A stretch of 64,000 nucleotides of DNA from assembly GCF_001280015.1 (NCBI RefSeq), contig NZ_LGDV01000038.1:186001-250000 (forward strand). Direction: 5' to 3'. This DNA comes from Streptomyces sp. MMG1121 (lineage in GTDB: Bacteria; Actinomycetota; Actinomycetes; Streptomycetales; Streptomycetaceae). Shown here in pieces: positions 54,438-63,023 of the stretch. The position numbers were made by a program, and so were the translations under genes. The notes under the pieces are model-generated. The model did no database searches. It was not told the DNA's origin and worked only from the letters and a program-made list of their open reading frames with translations. Each line of letters opens with the position of its first letter. The stretch's first letter is position 1.

Positions 54438-54467
54438 TTAACCCTGCAAAGTCCTTTGCAGGGTTAA
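54438..54467. terminator. 30-base perfect AT-rich palindrome downstream of zapE
   Basis: Perfect 14-base arms TTAACCCTGCAAAG / CTTTGCAGGGTTAA with a 2-base centre. It is 65 bases past the zapE stop and 72 bases upstream of the small secreted protein. Hairpin terminator of zapE or an operator; such AT-rich symmetry is rare in this GC-rich DNA. Confidence 0.5.
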
Positions 54468-54531
54468 CACCGCGTTACAAGCTCAAGAGAGCGTGAAAAC
54501 CGCCGGTCGTGTGGCGCGAACTGGCTCTTGA

Positions 54532-55635
54532 CTACGAGCCGACGAGGCCCTTCGCGTCGCGGGCCAGGGCGGTGAGCCGCGAGATCGCGCGGAAGTACTT
54601 CTTGCGGTAGCCGCCGTTCAGCATCTCCTCGCTGAACAGCCGGTCGAACGGCAGCCCCGAGGCCAGTACCGGGACCTCGCGGTCGTAGAGCCGGTCCGCG
54701 AGCACGACGAGCCGCAGCGCCGTCGACTGGTCCGGCACGGGCTCCACGCCGGTCAGGCACACGGCCGCGACCTCGTCGGTCAGCGCGCCGTACCGGCTCG
54801 GGTGGACCTTGGCCAGGTGCTCCAGCAGATGCGGGAAGTCGTCCAGCGAGGCGCCCTCGGTGGCGTACGCCGCCTTCGTCACCTCTTCGTCGGTGAACGG
54901 CCGGGGGGCCTCGGGCAGGCCCCGGTGCCGGTAGTCCTCGCCGTCGATGCGCAGGGCGCGGAAGTGGGCCGACAGGCCCTGTATCTCGCGCAGGAAGTCG
55001 GCCGCGGCGAACCGGCCCTCGCCCAGCTTGCCGGGCAGCGTGTTGGAGGTGGCGGCGAGCGCGACGCCCGCCTCGACCAGCTTGCCGAGCAGGGTCGACA
55101 CCAGGACCGTGTCACCCGGGTCGTCCAGCTCGAACTCGTCGATGCACAGCAGGCGGTGGCCGGAGAGGGTCTGCACCGTCTGCTGGAAGCCGAGGGCGCC
55201 GACCAGGTTCGTCAGCTCCACGAAGGTGCCGAACGCCTTGCGGGAGGGCTCGGCCGGGGTGGCGTGCCACAGGGAGGCGAGCAGATGGGTCTTGCCGACG
55301 CCGTAGCCGCCGTCCAGATAGACCCCGCGCGGACCGGCCGGGGCCTTGGGGGCTTTGGCCCTGCCGAAGCCGAACAGGCCGCGCCTGCCGGTGCCGGAGG
55401 CGTGCGCCCCGCCGAGCCCGGCCGCGAAGCCCTCCAGGACCCGCACGGCCTCGGTCTGGCTGGGCTGGTTCGGGTCCGGTATGTAGCTCGAGAAGCGGAC
55501 CGAGTCGAAGCGCGGTGGCGGCACCATCTCGGCGACCAGCCGGTCCGCGGGGACGCGCGGCTCACGGGCGCACAGGGAGAGGGGGCCCACGTCGGTCACA
55601 GGGCTGGATCCGGGGGCGGCGGTGGAGGACGACAC
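54532..55635 (-). CDS. zapE: ZapE/AFG1-family ATPase (cell division)
   Basis: 367-aa P-loop ATPase. Walker A is GGYGVGKTHLLASLWH near residue 105, Walker B LLCIDEFELDDPGD near 155, sensor VALAATSNTLPGKLGEGRFAAADF near 195. QGLSAHFRALRIDGEDYRHRG and the C-terminal RLYDREVPVLASGLPFDRLFS are typical for ZapE, which in E. coli acts on the Z-ring. GTG at 55635 is chosen, overlapping the first codons of no other gene; the divergent RibD-like gene starts 38 bases away. Confidence 0.93.
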   Translation of the reverse strand: MSSSTAAPGSSPVTDVGPLSLCAREPRVPADRLVAEMVPPPRFDSVRFSSYIPDPNQPSQTEAVRVLEGFAAGLGGAHASGTGRRGLFGFGRAKAPKAPAGPRGVYLDGGYGVGKTHLLASLWHATPAEPSRKAFGTFVELTNLVGALGFQQTVQTLSGHRLLCIDEFELDDPGDTVLVSTLLGKLVEAGVALAATSNTLPGKLGEGRFAAADFLREIQGLSAHFRALRIDGEDYRHRGLPEAPRPFTDEEVTKAAYATEGASLDDFPHLLEHLAKVHPSRYGALTDEVAAVCLTGVEPVPDQSTALRLVVLADRLYDREVPVLASGLPFDRLFSEEMLNGGYRKKYFRAISRLTALARDAKGLVGS

Positions 55636-55672
55636 GGTTACCCATGCTAAGCGCCGTGTCACACTGCACGAC

Positions 55673-56542
55673 ATGCGACGCCTGTTCCCTGTGACCTACG
55701 AAACAGCAGCCCAGGCCTCCGGCGGGGGTGCCGGAGCCGTTGGCGGAGGAGCGGGGGGTGGGGCGGCGCACGGCGCCGGTGCCGGTGCGGGCGGTGCCGG
55801 GATGGTCGGTGATCGTGAGTGGGGGCTCGACGAGCTGGCCGCCGCCTATGCGTATCCGGAGCCCGGGCCGGGGGCGCCGCGGCCGTGGCTGCGGGCCAAC
55901 ATGGTCTCCACCCTGGACGGTGCCGCCCAGCACGACGGGCGCTCGCAGCCCATCTCCTGCACCGCCGACATGCGCGTCTTCGGCACGTTGCGGGCGCTCG
56001 CGGACGTCGTCGTGGTGGGCGCGGAAACGGTACGTCAGGAGGGGTACCGCCCCGCACGCGCGCGTGCCGAGTTCGCCGAGGCCCGTGCGGCCGCGGGGCA
56101 GGGCCCGGCACCGGCGATCGCGGTCGTCACCGCGAGCCTGGACCTGGACTTCTCGCTCCCGCTGTTCACCTCGCCCCTGGTGCCCACGCTGATCCTGACC
56201 GGAGCCGCGGCCGCCGCGGACCGCGTCGCCGCCGCCGAGAAGGCCGGCGCCCGGGTGGTGATCGCCGGTGACGGCGGCGGCGTCGACCCCGCGCGCACGG
56301 TACGCGCCCTGGCCGGCCTCGGTCACACCCGGCTGCTCACCGAGGGCGGGCCCCGGCTGCTCGGCCTGCTGATCGCCGCGGACGTGCTGGACGAGATGTG
56401 CCTGACCCTGTCGCCCATGCTCACCGCGGGCGACGCGCAGCGGATCGCCGGGGGGCCGTCGGTCGCCGTACCGCGCCGGTTCGAACTCGTGTCCCTGCTG
56501 GAGGAGGCCGGATTTCTGTTCGGCCGTTACCGTCGGTCCTGA
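55673..56542 (+). CDS. RibD C-terminal-like pyrimidine reductase
   Basis: 289-aa cytoplasmic NADPH-dependent reductase of the RibD_C (DHFR-like) family. WLRANMVSTLDGAAQHDGRSQPIS and DMRVFGTLRALADVVVVGAETVR are the NADPH-binding blocks; LLTEGGPRLLGLLIAADVLDEMCLTLSPML is the C-terminal motif. A Gly/Ala-rich insert follows the first 15 residues. It may take part in flavin or deazaflavin chemistry; no rib cluster is adjacent. ATG at 55673 is the conserved start (MRRLFPVT). Confidence 0.88.
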   Translation: MRRLFPVTYETAAQASGGGAGAVGGGAGGGAAHGAGAGAGGAGMVGDREWGLDELAAAYAYPEPGPGAPRPWLRANMVSTLDGAAQHDGRSQPISCTADMRVFGTLRALADVVVVGAETVRQEGYRPARARAEFAEARAAAGQGPAPAIAVVTASLDLDFSLPLFTSPLVPTLILTGAAAAADRVAAAEKAGARVVIAGDGGGVDPARTVRALAGLGHTRLLTEGGPRLLGLLIAADVLDEMCLTLSPMLTAGDAQRIAGGPSVAVPRRFELVSLLEEAGFLFGRYRRS

Positions 56543-56672
56543 AAACAGCGGAATATGCTGTTCCGTTTAACTTCCGGAGGGCAGACTTAATCCGGCAGGA
56601 TCCGTGCGATCACGGGGCAGGATGGTTTCCGCAGGGGCCCTGTCAGGGCCCACGGAGGAGAAGAGGCGTTTG

Positions 56673-57146
56673 GTGTTCACGAGCGTTCTGATGATCGAGA
56701 AGGCCTTGACGTCCGCCGACGTGGAGTTCGTCACCACCTTGCACGGAGACGAGCCGGTCACCTTCCACGTGCTCCTCCAGCCGCGCGGCGACCAGGCGGA
56801 CCGCCTGCTGCGGGCCATCGACGACATCGCGCTCGGCGAACTCGACGAGGCGGTGCGCGAACGGGAGACCCCGTCGGGCGACGCGGCGAAGGACATCGGA
56901 CAGCAGGCCCTCGACGTGTCCGTGCAGGCGTTGCACTCCGCCGGGAGCCAGGCCGAGGGGCGGCTGGTCGAGAATCATCCGCTGGACGCGCTGAAGTCCC
57001 TCGTCGCCGAGGTGTCCGCCGACGAGGTGATCGTGCTGACCGATCCGCACTACGTGGAGGAGTTCTTCCACCGGGACTGGGCTTCTCGGGCCCGTCACCG
57101 GGTCGGTGTGCCGGTGCTGAAGCTGTTCTCGCACAGCAAGGCCTAG
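56673..57146 (+). CDS. Conserved hypothetical protein (universal-stress-like segment)
   Basis: 157 aa, often labelled indole-3-glycerol phosphate synthase, for which I see no active-site motif. It reads FTSVLMIEKALTSADVEFVTTLHGDEPVTFHVLLQP, then a helical middle, then ADEVIVLTDPHYVEEFFHRDWASRARHRVGVPVLKLFSH. The alternating hydrophobic strands and DPH turn resemble a Rossmann-like/UspA-type fold. GTG at 56673 follows GGAGGAG by about 12 bases; ATG 56691 is an alternative. Function unknown. Confidence 0.7.
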   Translation: MFTSVLMIEKALTSADVEFVTTLHGDEPVTFHVLLQPRGDQADRLLRAIDDIALGELDEAVRERETPSGDAAKDIGQQALDVSVQALHSAGSQAEGRLVENHPLDALKSLVAEVSADEVIVLTDPHYVEEFFHRDWASRARHRVGVPVLKLFSHSKA

Positions 57147-57147
57147 G

Positions 57148-57188
57148 CGCCGCGGGGGTGCCGTGCGTGCGCGGGTGCGCCCGCGGCG
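57148..57188 (+). terminator. Hairpin between hypothetical gene and murC
   Basis: Arms CGCCGCGGG / CCCGCGGCG start 2 bases after the hypothetical gene's stop codon region, with a 23-base loop that itself has GCGC pairing. Plausible terminator; loop size lowers confidence. Confidence 0.4.
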
Positions 57189-57274
57189 TGGTCGCCCGCG
57201 CCGTTCCCCGCGCCCCTTGGGGTCGGCATAGGCTAGGCCTGCTCCAGCCCGCACCGTACTTGGGAGAAGAACAC

Positions 57275-58666
57275 ATGGCACCCGGCCTTCCTACCGCCAT
57301 GGACCGACCGCACTTCATCGGCATCGGCGGCGCCGGGATGTCGGGGATCGCCAAGATCCTCGCCCAGCGCGGGGCCGCGGTGGCCGGCAGTGACGCCAAG
57401 GAGTCCGCGACCGTCGAGGCGCTGCGGTCGTTCGGTGCCACCGTGCACATCGGACACGCGGCCGGGCACCTCGCCGACGACGCGAGCTGTGTCGTGGTGT
57501 CGTCGGCCATCCGGGCGGACAACCCGGAGCTGGCCCGCGCCGCCGAGCTGGGCATCCCGGTGGTGCACCGCTCCGACGCGCTCGCAGCGCTGATGGCGGG
57601 ACTGCGGCCGATCGCCGTGGCCGGCACGCACGGCAAGACCACCACCACCTCCATGCTGGCGGTCTCCCTCGGCGAGCTGGGCCTGAAGCCGTCGTACGCC
57701 ATCGGCGGCGACCTGGACGCGCCCGGTTCCAACGCGCTGCACGGCGCGGGCGACATCTTCGTGGCCGAGGCCGACGAATCGGACCGCAGCTTCCACAAGT
57801 ACGCGCCCGAGGTCGCCATCGTCCTCAACGTCGAGCTGGACCACCACGCCAACTACGCCTCGATGGACGAGATCTACGAGTCCTTCGAGACCTTCGCCGG
57901 CAAGATCGTGCCCGGCGGCACGCTGGTGATCTCCGCCGACCACGAGGGGGCGCGCGAGCTGACCCGCCGGCTGGCCGGGAAGGTGCGGACGGTGACGTAC
58001 GGCGAGGCCGAGGACGCCGACGTGCGGGTCCCGGCCATCGTGCCGCAGGGGCTCAAGAGCCGGGTCACCGTCGTGCTCGACGGGCAGGATCTGACCTTCA
58101 CGGTGTCCGTGCCCGGCCGGCACTACGCCCTCAACGCCGTCGCCGCGCTCACCGCGGGCGCCGCCCTCGGCGTCCCCGCCGCCGAACTGGCGCCCGCGCT
58201 CGCCGCTTACACCGGGGTCAAGCGGCGCCTCCAGCTCAAGGGCGAGGCGGCCGGGGCGCAGGTGATCGACTCCTACGCCCACCACCCGACCGAGATGACC
58301 GCCGACCTGGAGGCCATGCGCGCCGCCGCCGGCGACTCCCGGATCCTCGTCGTCTTCCAGCCGCACCTGTTCTCCCGCACCCAGGAGCTGGGCAAGGAGA
58401 TGGGCCGGGCGCTCGCCCTCGCCGACGCCTCGGTGGTGCTCGACATCTACCCGGCCCGCGAGGACCCGATCCCGGGCGTCACCAGCGACCTGATCATCGA
58501 GGCCGCGCGCGCGGCGGGCGCCGACGTCACCGCCGTGCACGACAAGTCCGAGATCCCGTCCGTGATCGCGGGAATGGCGAAGCCCGGTGATCTCGTTCTC
58601 ACCATGGGCGCGGGCGACGTGACCGACCTGGGCCCGCTGATCCTGGACCGCCTGTCGCAGCAGTAA
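57275..58666 (+). CDS. murC: UDP-N-acetylmuramate-L-alanine ligase
   Basis: 463-aa Mur ligase that adds L-alanine to UDP-MurNAc in peptidoglycan synthesis. FIGIGGAGMSGIAKILAQRG near residue 14 is the UDP-binding motif, GTHGKTTTTSMLA near 115 the P-loop, LNVELDHHANY near 185 the central metal region and SYAHHPTEMTADL near 330 the C-terminal substrate block. Length is standard. ATG with GGGAGAAG upstream. In many streptomycetes murC lies away from the dcw cluster, as here; msrB follows by 14 bases. Confidence 0.97.
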   Translation: MAPGLPTAMDRPHFIGIGGAGMSGIAKILAQRGAAVAGSDAKESATVEALRSFGATVHIGHAAGHLADDASCVVVSSAIRADNPELARAAELGIPVVHRSDALAALMAGLRPIAVAGTHGKTTTTSMLAVSLGELGLKPSYAIGGDLDAPGSNALHGAGDIFVAEADESDRSFHKYAPEVAIVLNVELDHHANYASMDEIYESFETFAGKIVPGGTLVISADHEGARELTRRLAGKVRTVTYGEAEDADVRVPAIVPQGLKSRVTVVLDGQDLTFTVSVPGRHYALNAVAALTAGAALGVPAAELAPALAAYTGVKRRLQLKGEAAGAQVIDSYAHHPTEMTADLEAMRAAAGDSRILVVFQPHLFSRTQELGKEMGRALALADASVVLDIYPAREDPIPGVTSDLIIEAARAAGADVTAVHDKSEIPSVIAGMAKPGDLVLTMGAGDVTDLGPLILDRLSQQ

Positions 58667-58680
58667 AGGGGCTGAGGCTC

Positions 58681-59088
58681 ATGTCGTACGACGTCGAGAA
58701 GCCGGACGAGCAGTGGCGGGCGGAGCTGAACCCGGCCGAGTACGCCGTGCTGCGCCAGGCCGCCACCGAGCCGGCCTTCACCGGTGAGTACACGGACACC
58801 AAGAGCGAGGGCGTCTACTCCTGCCGTGCCTGCGGTGCCGAACTGTTCACCTCCACCACCAAGTTCGAGTCGCACTGCGGCTGGCCGTCCTTCTACGACC
58901 CGAAGGACACCGACGCGGTCGAACTGATCGAGGACCGCTCCCACGGCATGGTCCGCACGGAGGTCCGCTGCGCCCGCTGCGGCTCCCACCTCGGGCACGT
59001 CTTCGCGGGCGAGGGCTATGCGACCCCGACCGACCAGCGGTACTGCATCAACTCCATCTCTCTGCGCCTGACTCCCGACGAGGGCTGA
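58681..59088 (+). CDS. msrB: Peptide-methionine (R)-S-oxide reductase
   Basis: 135-aa MsrB. Zinc Cys pairs are YSCRACGAELF and VRCARCGSHLGHVF; the catalytic Cys is in QRYCINSISL near the C-terminus, and CGWPSFYDP is a conserved block. Repairs R-methionine sulfoxide with thioredoxin. Starts 14 bases after murC, so probably co-transcribed. Confidence 0.97.
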   Translation: MSYDVEKPDEQWRAELNPAEYAVLRQAATEPAFTGEYTDTKSEGVYSCRACGAELFTSTTKFESHCGWPSFYDPKDTDAVELIEDRSHGMVRTEVRCARCGSHLGHVFAGEGYATPTDQRYCINSISLRLTPDEG

Positions 59089-59352
59089 GCCCGGGAGCCC
59101 CGCGGTGATCCTGTGAAGCAATGACATCAACGGGATCAATGGACACGCCGAATCTGGCAAAAGGCGTGTCCGAAACGCTTCGTTCGGTCGAAGATGAACA
59201 GCACGGGACGCCTGTCCCGCCGACCTCGAACGCGCGGCGGTGTACACGGTGATATGACCGGATGCGGGGCCCCTGGGGCTGATGGGACGGATGCGCCGGA
59301 TGGGGTTAATGTCCTGCTTGCTCCGGTTTGAGATTCTGTGAGGGTGTTGGGT

Positions 59353-60696
59353 GTGGCGCGCTGGATCCAGTCCCGTCGCAGGTCTCTGCCTGCCGACGGC
59401 CGCCACCGCCGCGCCGACGACAGCGACGAGGAGGCCCTGACGTCCACGAAGGCAGCGGGAGCCATGGCCGCCACGGAGGCCGTGTCGGCCGTCGATGCCG
59501 CCACGGCCGGCCCGCGGTTCGCCGCGCTGCGCGACGCCCTCGCCGGGATCGGCACCACTCTCGACGAGTCCACGACCTGCGCCGAGCTGACCCGGACCGC
59601 CGTACGGCTGATGGGCGGAACAGCCGCCGTGCTGCGCCGGACCGGCCAGACCGTCACCGGGTACGAGGAGATCACCGGCGACGCGGACGTGCTGCCCGAC
59701 GCCCGCTGGGCCACCGCGGCGGCCCGGGAGGCGGGCGCACCGGCGCTGGACGCCCCCGCCGAGCCCTGGCTGCGGTACGCGGGCGCCCCGAGCACCCGGG
59801 CCGCCCTGTGCGCGCCGCTGACCAGCGGGGAGGACGTCTACGGCGTCCTGGTGTGGGCGCGCTCCGGGAAGCCGCTGCGCCCCGGGGAGGCCGAGCTGCT
59901 CGCCCTGCTCGCCGAGCGCGCCGCCTCGCACGTCCGGCACGCCCGCGCCTACGACGAGGTCAACCGCACCGCCGGTGACCTGCAACGCGCCCTGCTCGCC
60001 GAGCCCGGTCGCCCGCACCCCAACCTCGACGTCGCCATCCGCTACCTCCCGGCCGGCGGAGGCGTCCTGGTCGGCGGCGACTGGTGCGAGACCGTGCGGC
60101 TGCACTTCGGGCGGACCCTGCTGGTCGTCGGGGACGTCATGGGGCACGGCCTGGAGGCCGCCGTCGACATGAACGCTTTCCGCTCCTCGCTGCGTTACAT
60201 CGCCTCCGCCGACCTGCCCCCGCACCGGGTACTGCGCCAGATGGACGAGATCGCCTCGCGGGAGGCCGATCGCCGGCCCGCGACCTGTCTGCTGGCCAGG
60301 GTCGACCCCGGCCGGGGTCAGCTCACGCTGGCCAGCGCCGGCCATCTGCCGCCGGCGCTCATCACCGAGGACGGCGAGGCCACGCTGCTGTCCGTCCCCG
60401 TGGGGCCGCCGCTGGGCACCGGGCTCGGCGGCTACGAGTCGGCCACCCATCCGCTGGCGCCCGGGCAGACCCTCGTGCTGTTCACCGACGGTCTGGTGGA
60501 GCGCCGCGGTGAGGACATCGACGAGTCCCTGGCCCGTCTGTCCGCCGTCCGTTTCCCGGCCGGGGACGGGCTCGACGACGTCCTGGAGACCATCCTCGGG
60601 CGTCTGGACGCGCGGCATGCGGAGGACGACGTCGCCGCGTTGGCCGCTCGGCCGCACGCCCGGCAGGGGGCTCCGGCCGGCGCGGGTCCGCCGTAG
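59353..60696 (+). CDS. GAF-SpoIIE/PP2C-type serine phosphatase
   Basis: 447 aa. A GAF-like sensor (about 60-195; FAALRDALAGIGTTL...ALCAPLTSGEDVYGVLVWAR) precedes a SpoIIE/PP2C phosphatase: VGGDWCETVRL (metal Asp) near 245, VGDVMGHGLEAAVDM near 270, LASAGHLPPALI near 330 and VLFTDGLVERRGEDID near 375, with the final Asp in AEDDVAALAAR. Such proteins usually control anti-sigma or anti-sigma-antagonist phosphorylation. GTG at 59353 follows GAGGG by 8 bases; a GTG at 59338 is in frame. Confidence 0.9.
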   Translation: MARWIQSRRRSLPADGRHRRADDSDEEALTSTKAAGAMAATEAVSAVDAATAGPRFAALRDALAGIGTTLDESTTCAELTRTAVRLMGGTAAVLRRTGQTVTGYEEITGDADVLPDARWATAAAREAGAPALDAPAEPWLRYAGAPSTRAALCAPLTSGEDVYGVLVWARSGKPLRPGEAELLALLAERAASHVRHARAYDEVNRTAGDLQRALLAEPGRPHPNLDVAIRYLPAGGGVLVGGDWCETVRLHFGRTLLVVGDVMGHGLEAAVDMNAFRSSLRYIASADLPPHRVLRQMDEIASREADRRPATCLLARVDPGRGQLTLASAGHLPPALITEDGEATLLSVPVGPPLGTGLGGYESATHPLAPGQTLVLFTDGLVERRGEDIDESLARLSAVRFPAGDGLDDVLETILGRLDARHAEDDVAALAARPHARQGAPAGAGPP

Positions 60697-60717
60697 GGGT
60701 GCGGGTCGTCCGGCCCC

Positions 60718-61110
60718 TCAGGCCGGCAGCCGTACCGTGAATCGCGTCCTGCCGTCCTCCCGGTCCAGCCGCGGGCTCCCCGCGTGTGCCCGCACCGGCG
60801 CCCGGGCCGGCGACAGGCCCGGCCCGCTGCCGCCCCGGACCCGGCCGCGGGCCTTGCCGACGCGGTAGAAGCGGTCGAAGACCCGCTCCCGGCCGGTGTC
60901 CGGGATGCCGGGGCCCGTGTCGGCGCTCCGTACGCATGCCTCACCGCCCCCCCCGGCCGACACCGTCACGGACACCTTCGTTCCGGGCGGGGGTGTGCAC
61001 CGCCGCGTTGGTCGGCAGGCTGCCCAGCACCCGGCGGATCCGTGCAGGTCGTCGTCCACGACCAGCAGTCGTACGTTCTCCGCCCGCCCGTCCTGCGGCA
61101 CCCGTCCGGC
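60718..61110 (-). pseudogene. Histidine kinase C-terminal remnant with frameshifts
   Basis: The minus strand encodes the end of a sensor kinase ATPase domain: DTGPGIPDTGRERVFDRFYRVGKA (G1 box and F box) and, after it, SGPGLS (degraded from SGLGLS), then DGRTRFTVRLPA. Upstream the same domain continues in two frames: VRLLVVDDDLH in one, RRVLGSLPTNAAVHTP (N box, normally LLxNAxxHTP) in another, then PGTKVSVTVSAGG in the first. So at least two frameshifts disrupt it, and the H box, sensor and membrane parts are gone. No adjacent response regulator remains. Dead gene. Confidence 0.75.
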
Positions 61111-61233
61111 TCTGCCAGAGGTGCCGGTCCCCGCCGGCCACATCAATACTCGAGTGAAAGTCGTCCGACAGGAAACCGACAGCATCCGCGGGCGAAGCTC
61201 GTCACCCAGGACCCGATCAAGGAGCTGTTGTCC

Positions 61234-62571
61234 GTGACGACCCTCCAGACCCGTCCCGCGCCCCTCGCGGCGATCCGCCCCCGGGCCGTGGCCCGGACCG
61301 GCCTGTACACCCTGCTGGCCGCCAACGCGGTGGTGGTCGCCTGGTTCTTCGCCCGGGCCGGCTTCGCCTCGAACACGCTGATCGTGCTGGGCCGCCTCTG
61401 CGGCCTGTACGGCGCCCTGCTCATGGCCTTCCAGCTGCTGCTGGTGGCCCGGCTGCCCTGGCTGGACCGCCGTATCGGCATGGACCGGCTGACCTCCTGG
61501 CACCGCTGGTCCGGCTTCGGCGTCCTGTGGACCCTGCTCACACACGTCGTGTTCATCACCTTCGGCTACGCCCAGGCGTCCTCGATGGATCCGGTGAACC
61601 AGCTCGTGAACCTCGCCGAGACCGTCGAGGGTGTGCTGCGGGCCGCCGTCGCGCTGTGCTTGATCCTCGTGACCGGCGCCGTCTCGGCCCGCTGGGCCCG
61701 CCGCCGGCTCGCCTACGAGACCTGGCACTTCATCCACCTGTACACCTACGTCGCCGTGGTCCTCGCCTTCACCCACCAGATCGCGGCCGGCACGACCTTC
61801 ACCTCGTCGCCCGCCGCCACGGCGTACTGGTACACGCTGTGGGGCGCGGCCCTCGGCGCGGTGGTGCTGGGCCGGCTGGTGCTCCCGCTGTCGCGGAACC
61901 TGCGGCACCGGCTGCGGGTGTCGGCAGTCGTCCCCGAGTCCGACGACGTCGTCTCCGTGTACGTCACCGGCCGGGATCTGGACCGGCTGCCCGCGCGGGC
62001 CGGCCAGTTCTTCCTGTGGCGGTTCCTCACCCCGGACCGCTGGTGGCAGGCCAACCCGTTCTCCCTGTCGGCCGCCCCCGACGGCCGCACACTGCGCCTC
62101 ACCGCCAAGGCGGCGGGCAGCGGCAGCGCCGCCCTGCGCCACCTCAAGCCCGGCACCCGCGTCTTCGCCGAGGGCCCCTACGGCGCCTTTACCACACTGC
62201 ACCGCACCCGCCCGGACGCCGTGCTCATCGCCGGCGGCGTCGGTGTCACCCCCATCCGGGCGCTGCTGGAGGACCTGGCGGGTCACGCCGTGGTCCTCTA
62301 CCGGGTGGCCACCGACCGCGACGCCGTCCTCTACGGCGAACTGCGCGACCTCGCCCTCGCCAAGGGAGCCGAACTGCACCTGGTGACCGGACCCGTCGTT
62401 CCCGACCGGCTCGCTCCGCGCGAACTGGCCCGGCTGGTCCCGGACCTCGCCGACCGCGACGTCTTCCTGTGCGGACCGCCCGGCATGATGACCGCCGTGC
62501 TGCGCAGCCTGGGCGACCTGGGCGTGCCCAAGAGGCAGATCCACTTCGAGCGCTTCAGCCTCGCGGGCTGA
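61234..62571 (+). CDS. Ferric reductase-like transmembrane flavocytochrome
   Basis: 445 aa combining a ferric-reductase-like heme-binding membrane domain (about six helices to residue 215; heme His candidates in SWHRWSGFG, LLTHVVF, WHFIHLYTYVAV and FTHQIAA) with an FAD/NAD(P)H domain of the FNR family (ARAGQFFLWRFL, NPFSLSAAP for FAD; LIAGGVGVTPIRALLEDL for NAD; CGPPGMM at the end). Moves electrons from cytoplasmic NAD(P)H across the membrane. GTG at 61234 with AAGGAG. First gene of a three-gene flavin module; the FMN-binding gene follows by 16 bases. Confidence 0.92.
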   Translation: MTTLQTRPAPLAAIRPRAVARTGLYTLLAANAVVVAWFFARAGFASNTLIVLGRLCGLYGALLMAFQLLLVARLPWLDRRIGMDRLTSWHRWSGFGVLWTLLTHVVFITFGYAQASSMDPVNQLVNLAETVEGVLRAAVALCLILVTGAVSARWARRRLAYETWHFIHLYTYVAVVLAFTHQIAAGTTFTSSPAATAYWYTLWGAALGAVVLGRLVLPLSRNLRHRLRVSAVVPESDDVVSVYVTGRDLDRLPARAGQFFLWRFLTPDRWWQANPFSLSAAPDGRTLRLTAKAAGSGSAALRHLKPGTRVFAEGPYGAFTTLHRTRPDAVLIAGGVGVTPIRALLEDLAGHAVVLYRVATDRDAVLYGELRDLALAKGAELHLVTGPVVPDRLAPRELARLVPDLADRDVFLCGPPGMMTAVLRSLGDLGVPKRQIHFERFSLAG

Positions 62572-62587
62572 GAGAGGGTGACCCGCC

Positions 62588-63022
62588 GTGAAACGAGCCG
62601 TTCCCGTCTTCCTGCTGACCGTCGCGGGTCTGATCCCGGTGTGGCGCTACCACCCGTCGACCGGCACATCGTCCACGACGACGCAGGCCGTGGAGCCCGC
62701 CACGCCCCCCTCGCGCACCCCTTCGTCCCCGTCGTCCTCCGCATCGGCGCCTGCGTCGTCCACGAAGGTCGTCCGAGGCACCGAGGTGAACACCGTGAAG
62801 GGCCTCTTCCAGGTCGAGGTGACCTTCCGGGGCGACCGGATCGCCTCCGTGCGGATGCTCCAGGCACCGCACCATCCGCAGACCAAGTGGGCCGTGCCCG
62901 AGCTGATCGCGGAGACGCTGAAGGCACAGAGCGCCCACATCGACGCGGTGTCCGGGGCCACGATCACGAGCGAGGGGTACAAGCAGTCCCTCCAGGCCGC
63001 GATCGACGCCAAGGGCACCTGA
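62588..63022 (+). CDS. Secreted FMN-binding domain protein
   Basis: 144 aa with an N-terminal membrane signal (VPVFLLTVAGLIPVW) and a Ser/Thr/Pro linker to about 60. The FMN-binding domain ends in IDAVSGATITSEGYKQSL; SGATIT is the site where ApbE attaches FMN through a Thr or Ser phosphoester. It would take electrons from the flavocytochrome outside the membrane. Its stop is one base from the apbE start. Confidence 0.92.
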   Translation: MKRAVPVFLLTVAGLIPVWRYHPSTGTSSTTTQAVEPATPPSRTPSSPSSSASAPASSTKVVRGTEVNTVKGLFQVEVTFRGDRIASVRMLQAPHHPQTKWAVPELIAETLKAQSAHIDAVSGATITSEGYKQSLQAAIDAKGT

Positions 63023-63023
63023 G

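Noticed and set aside
59089..59352. Possible small gene in the msrB-phosphatase gap
   Set aside because: Frames here are short, lack ribosome sites and are not protein-like; it looks like promoter DNA.
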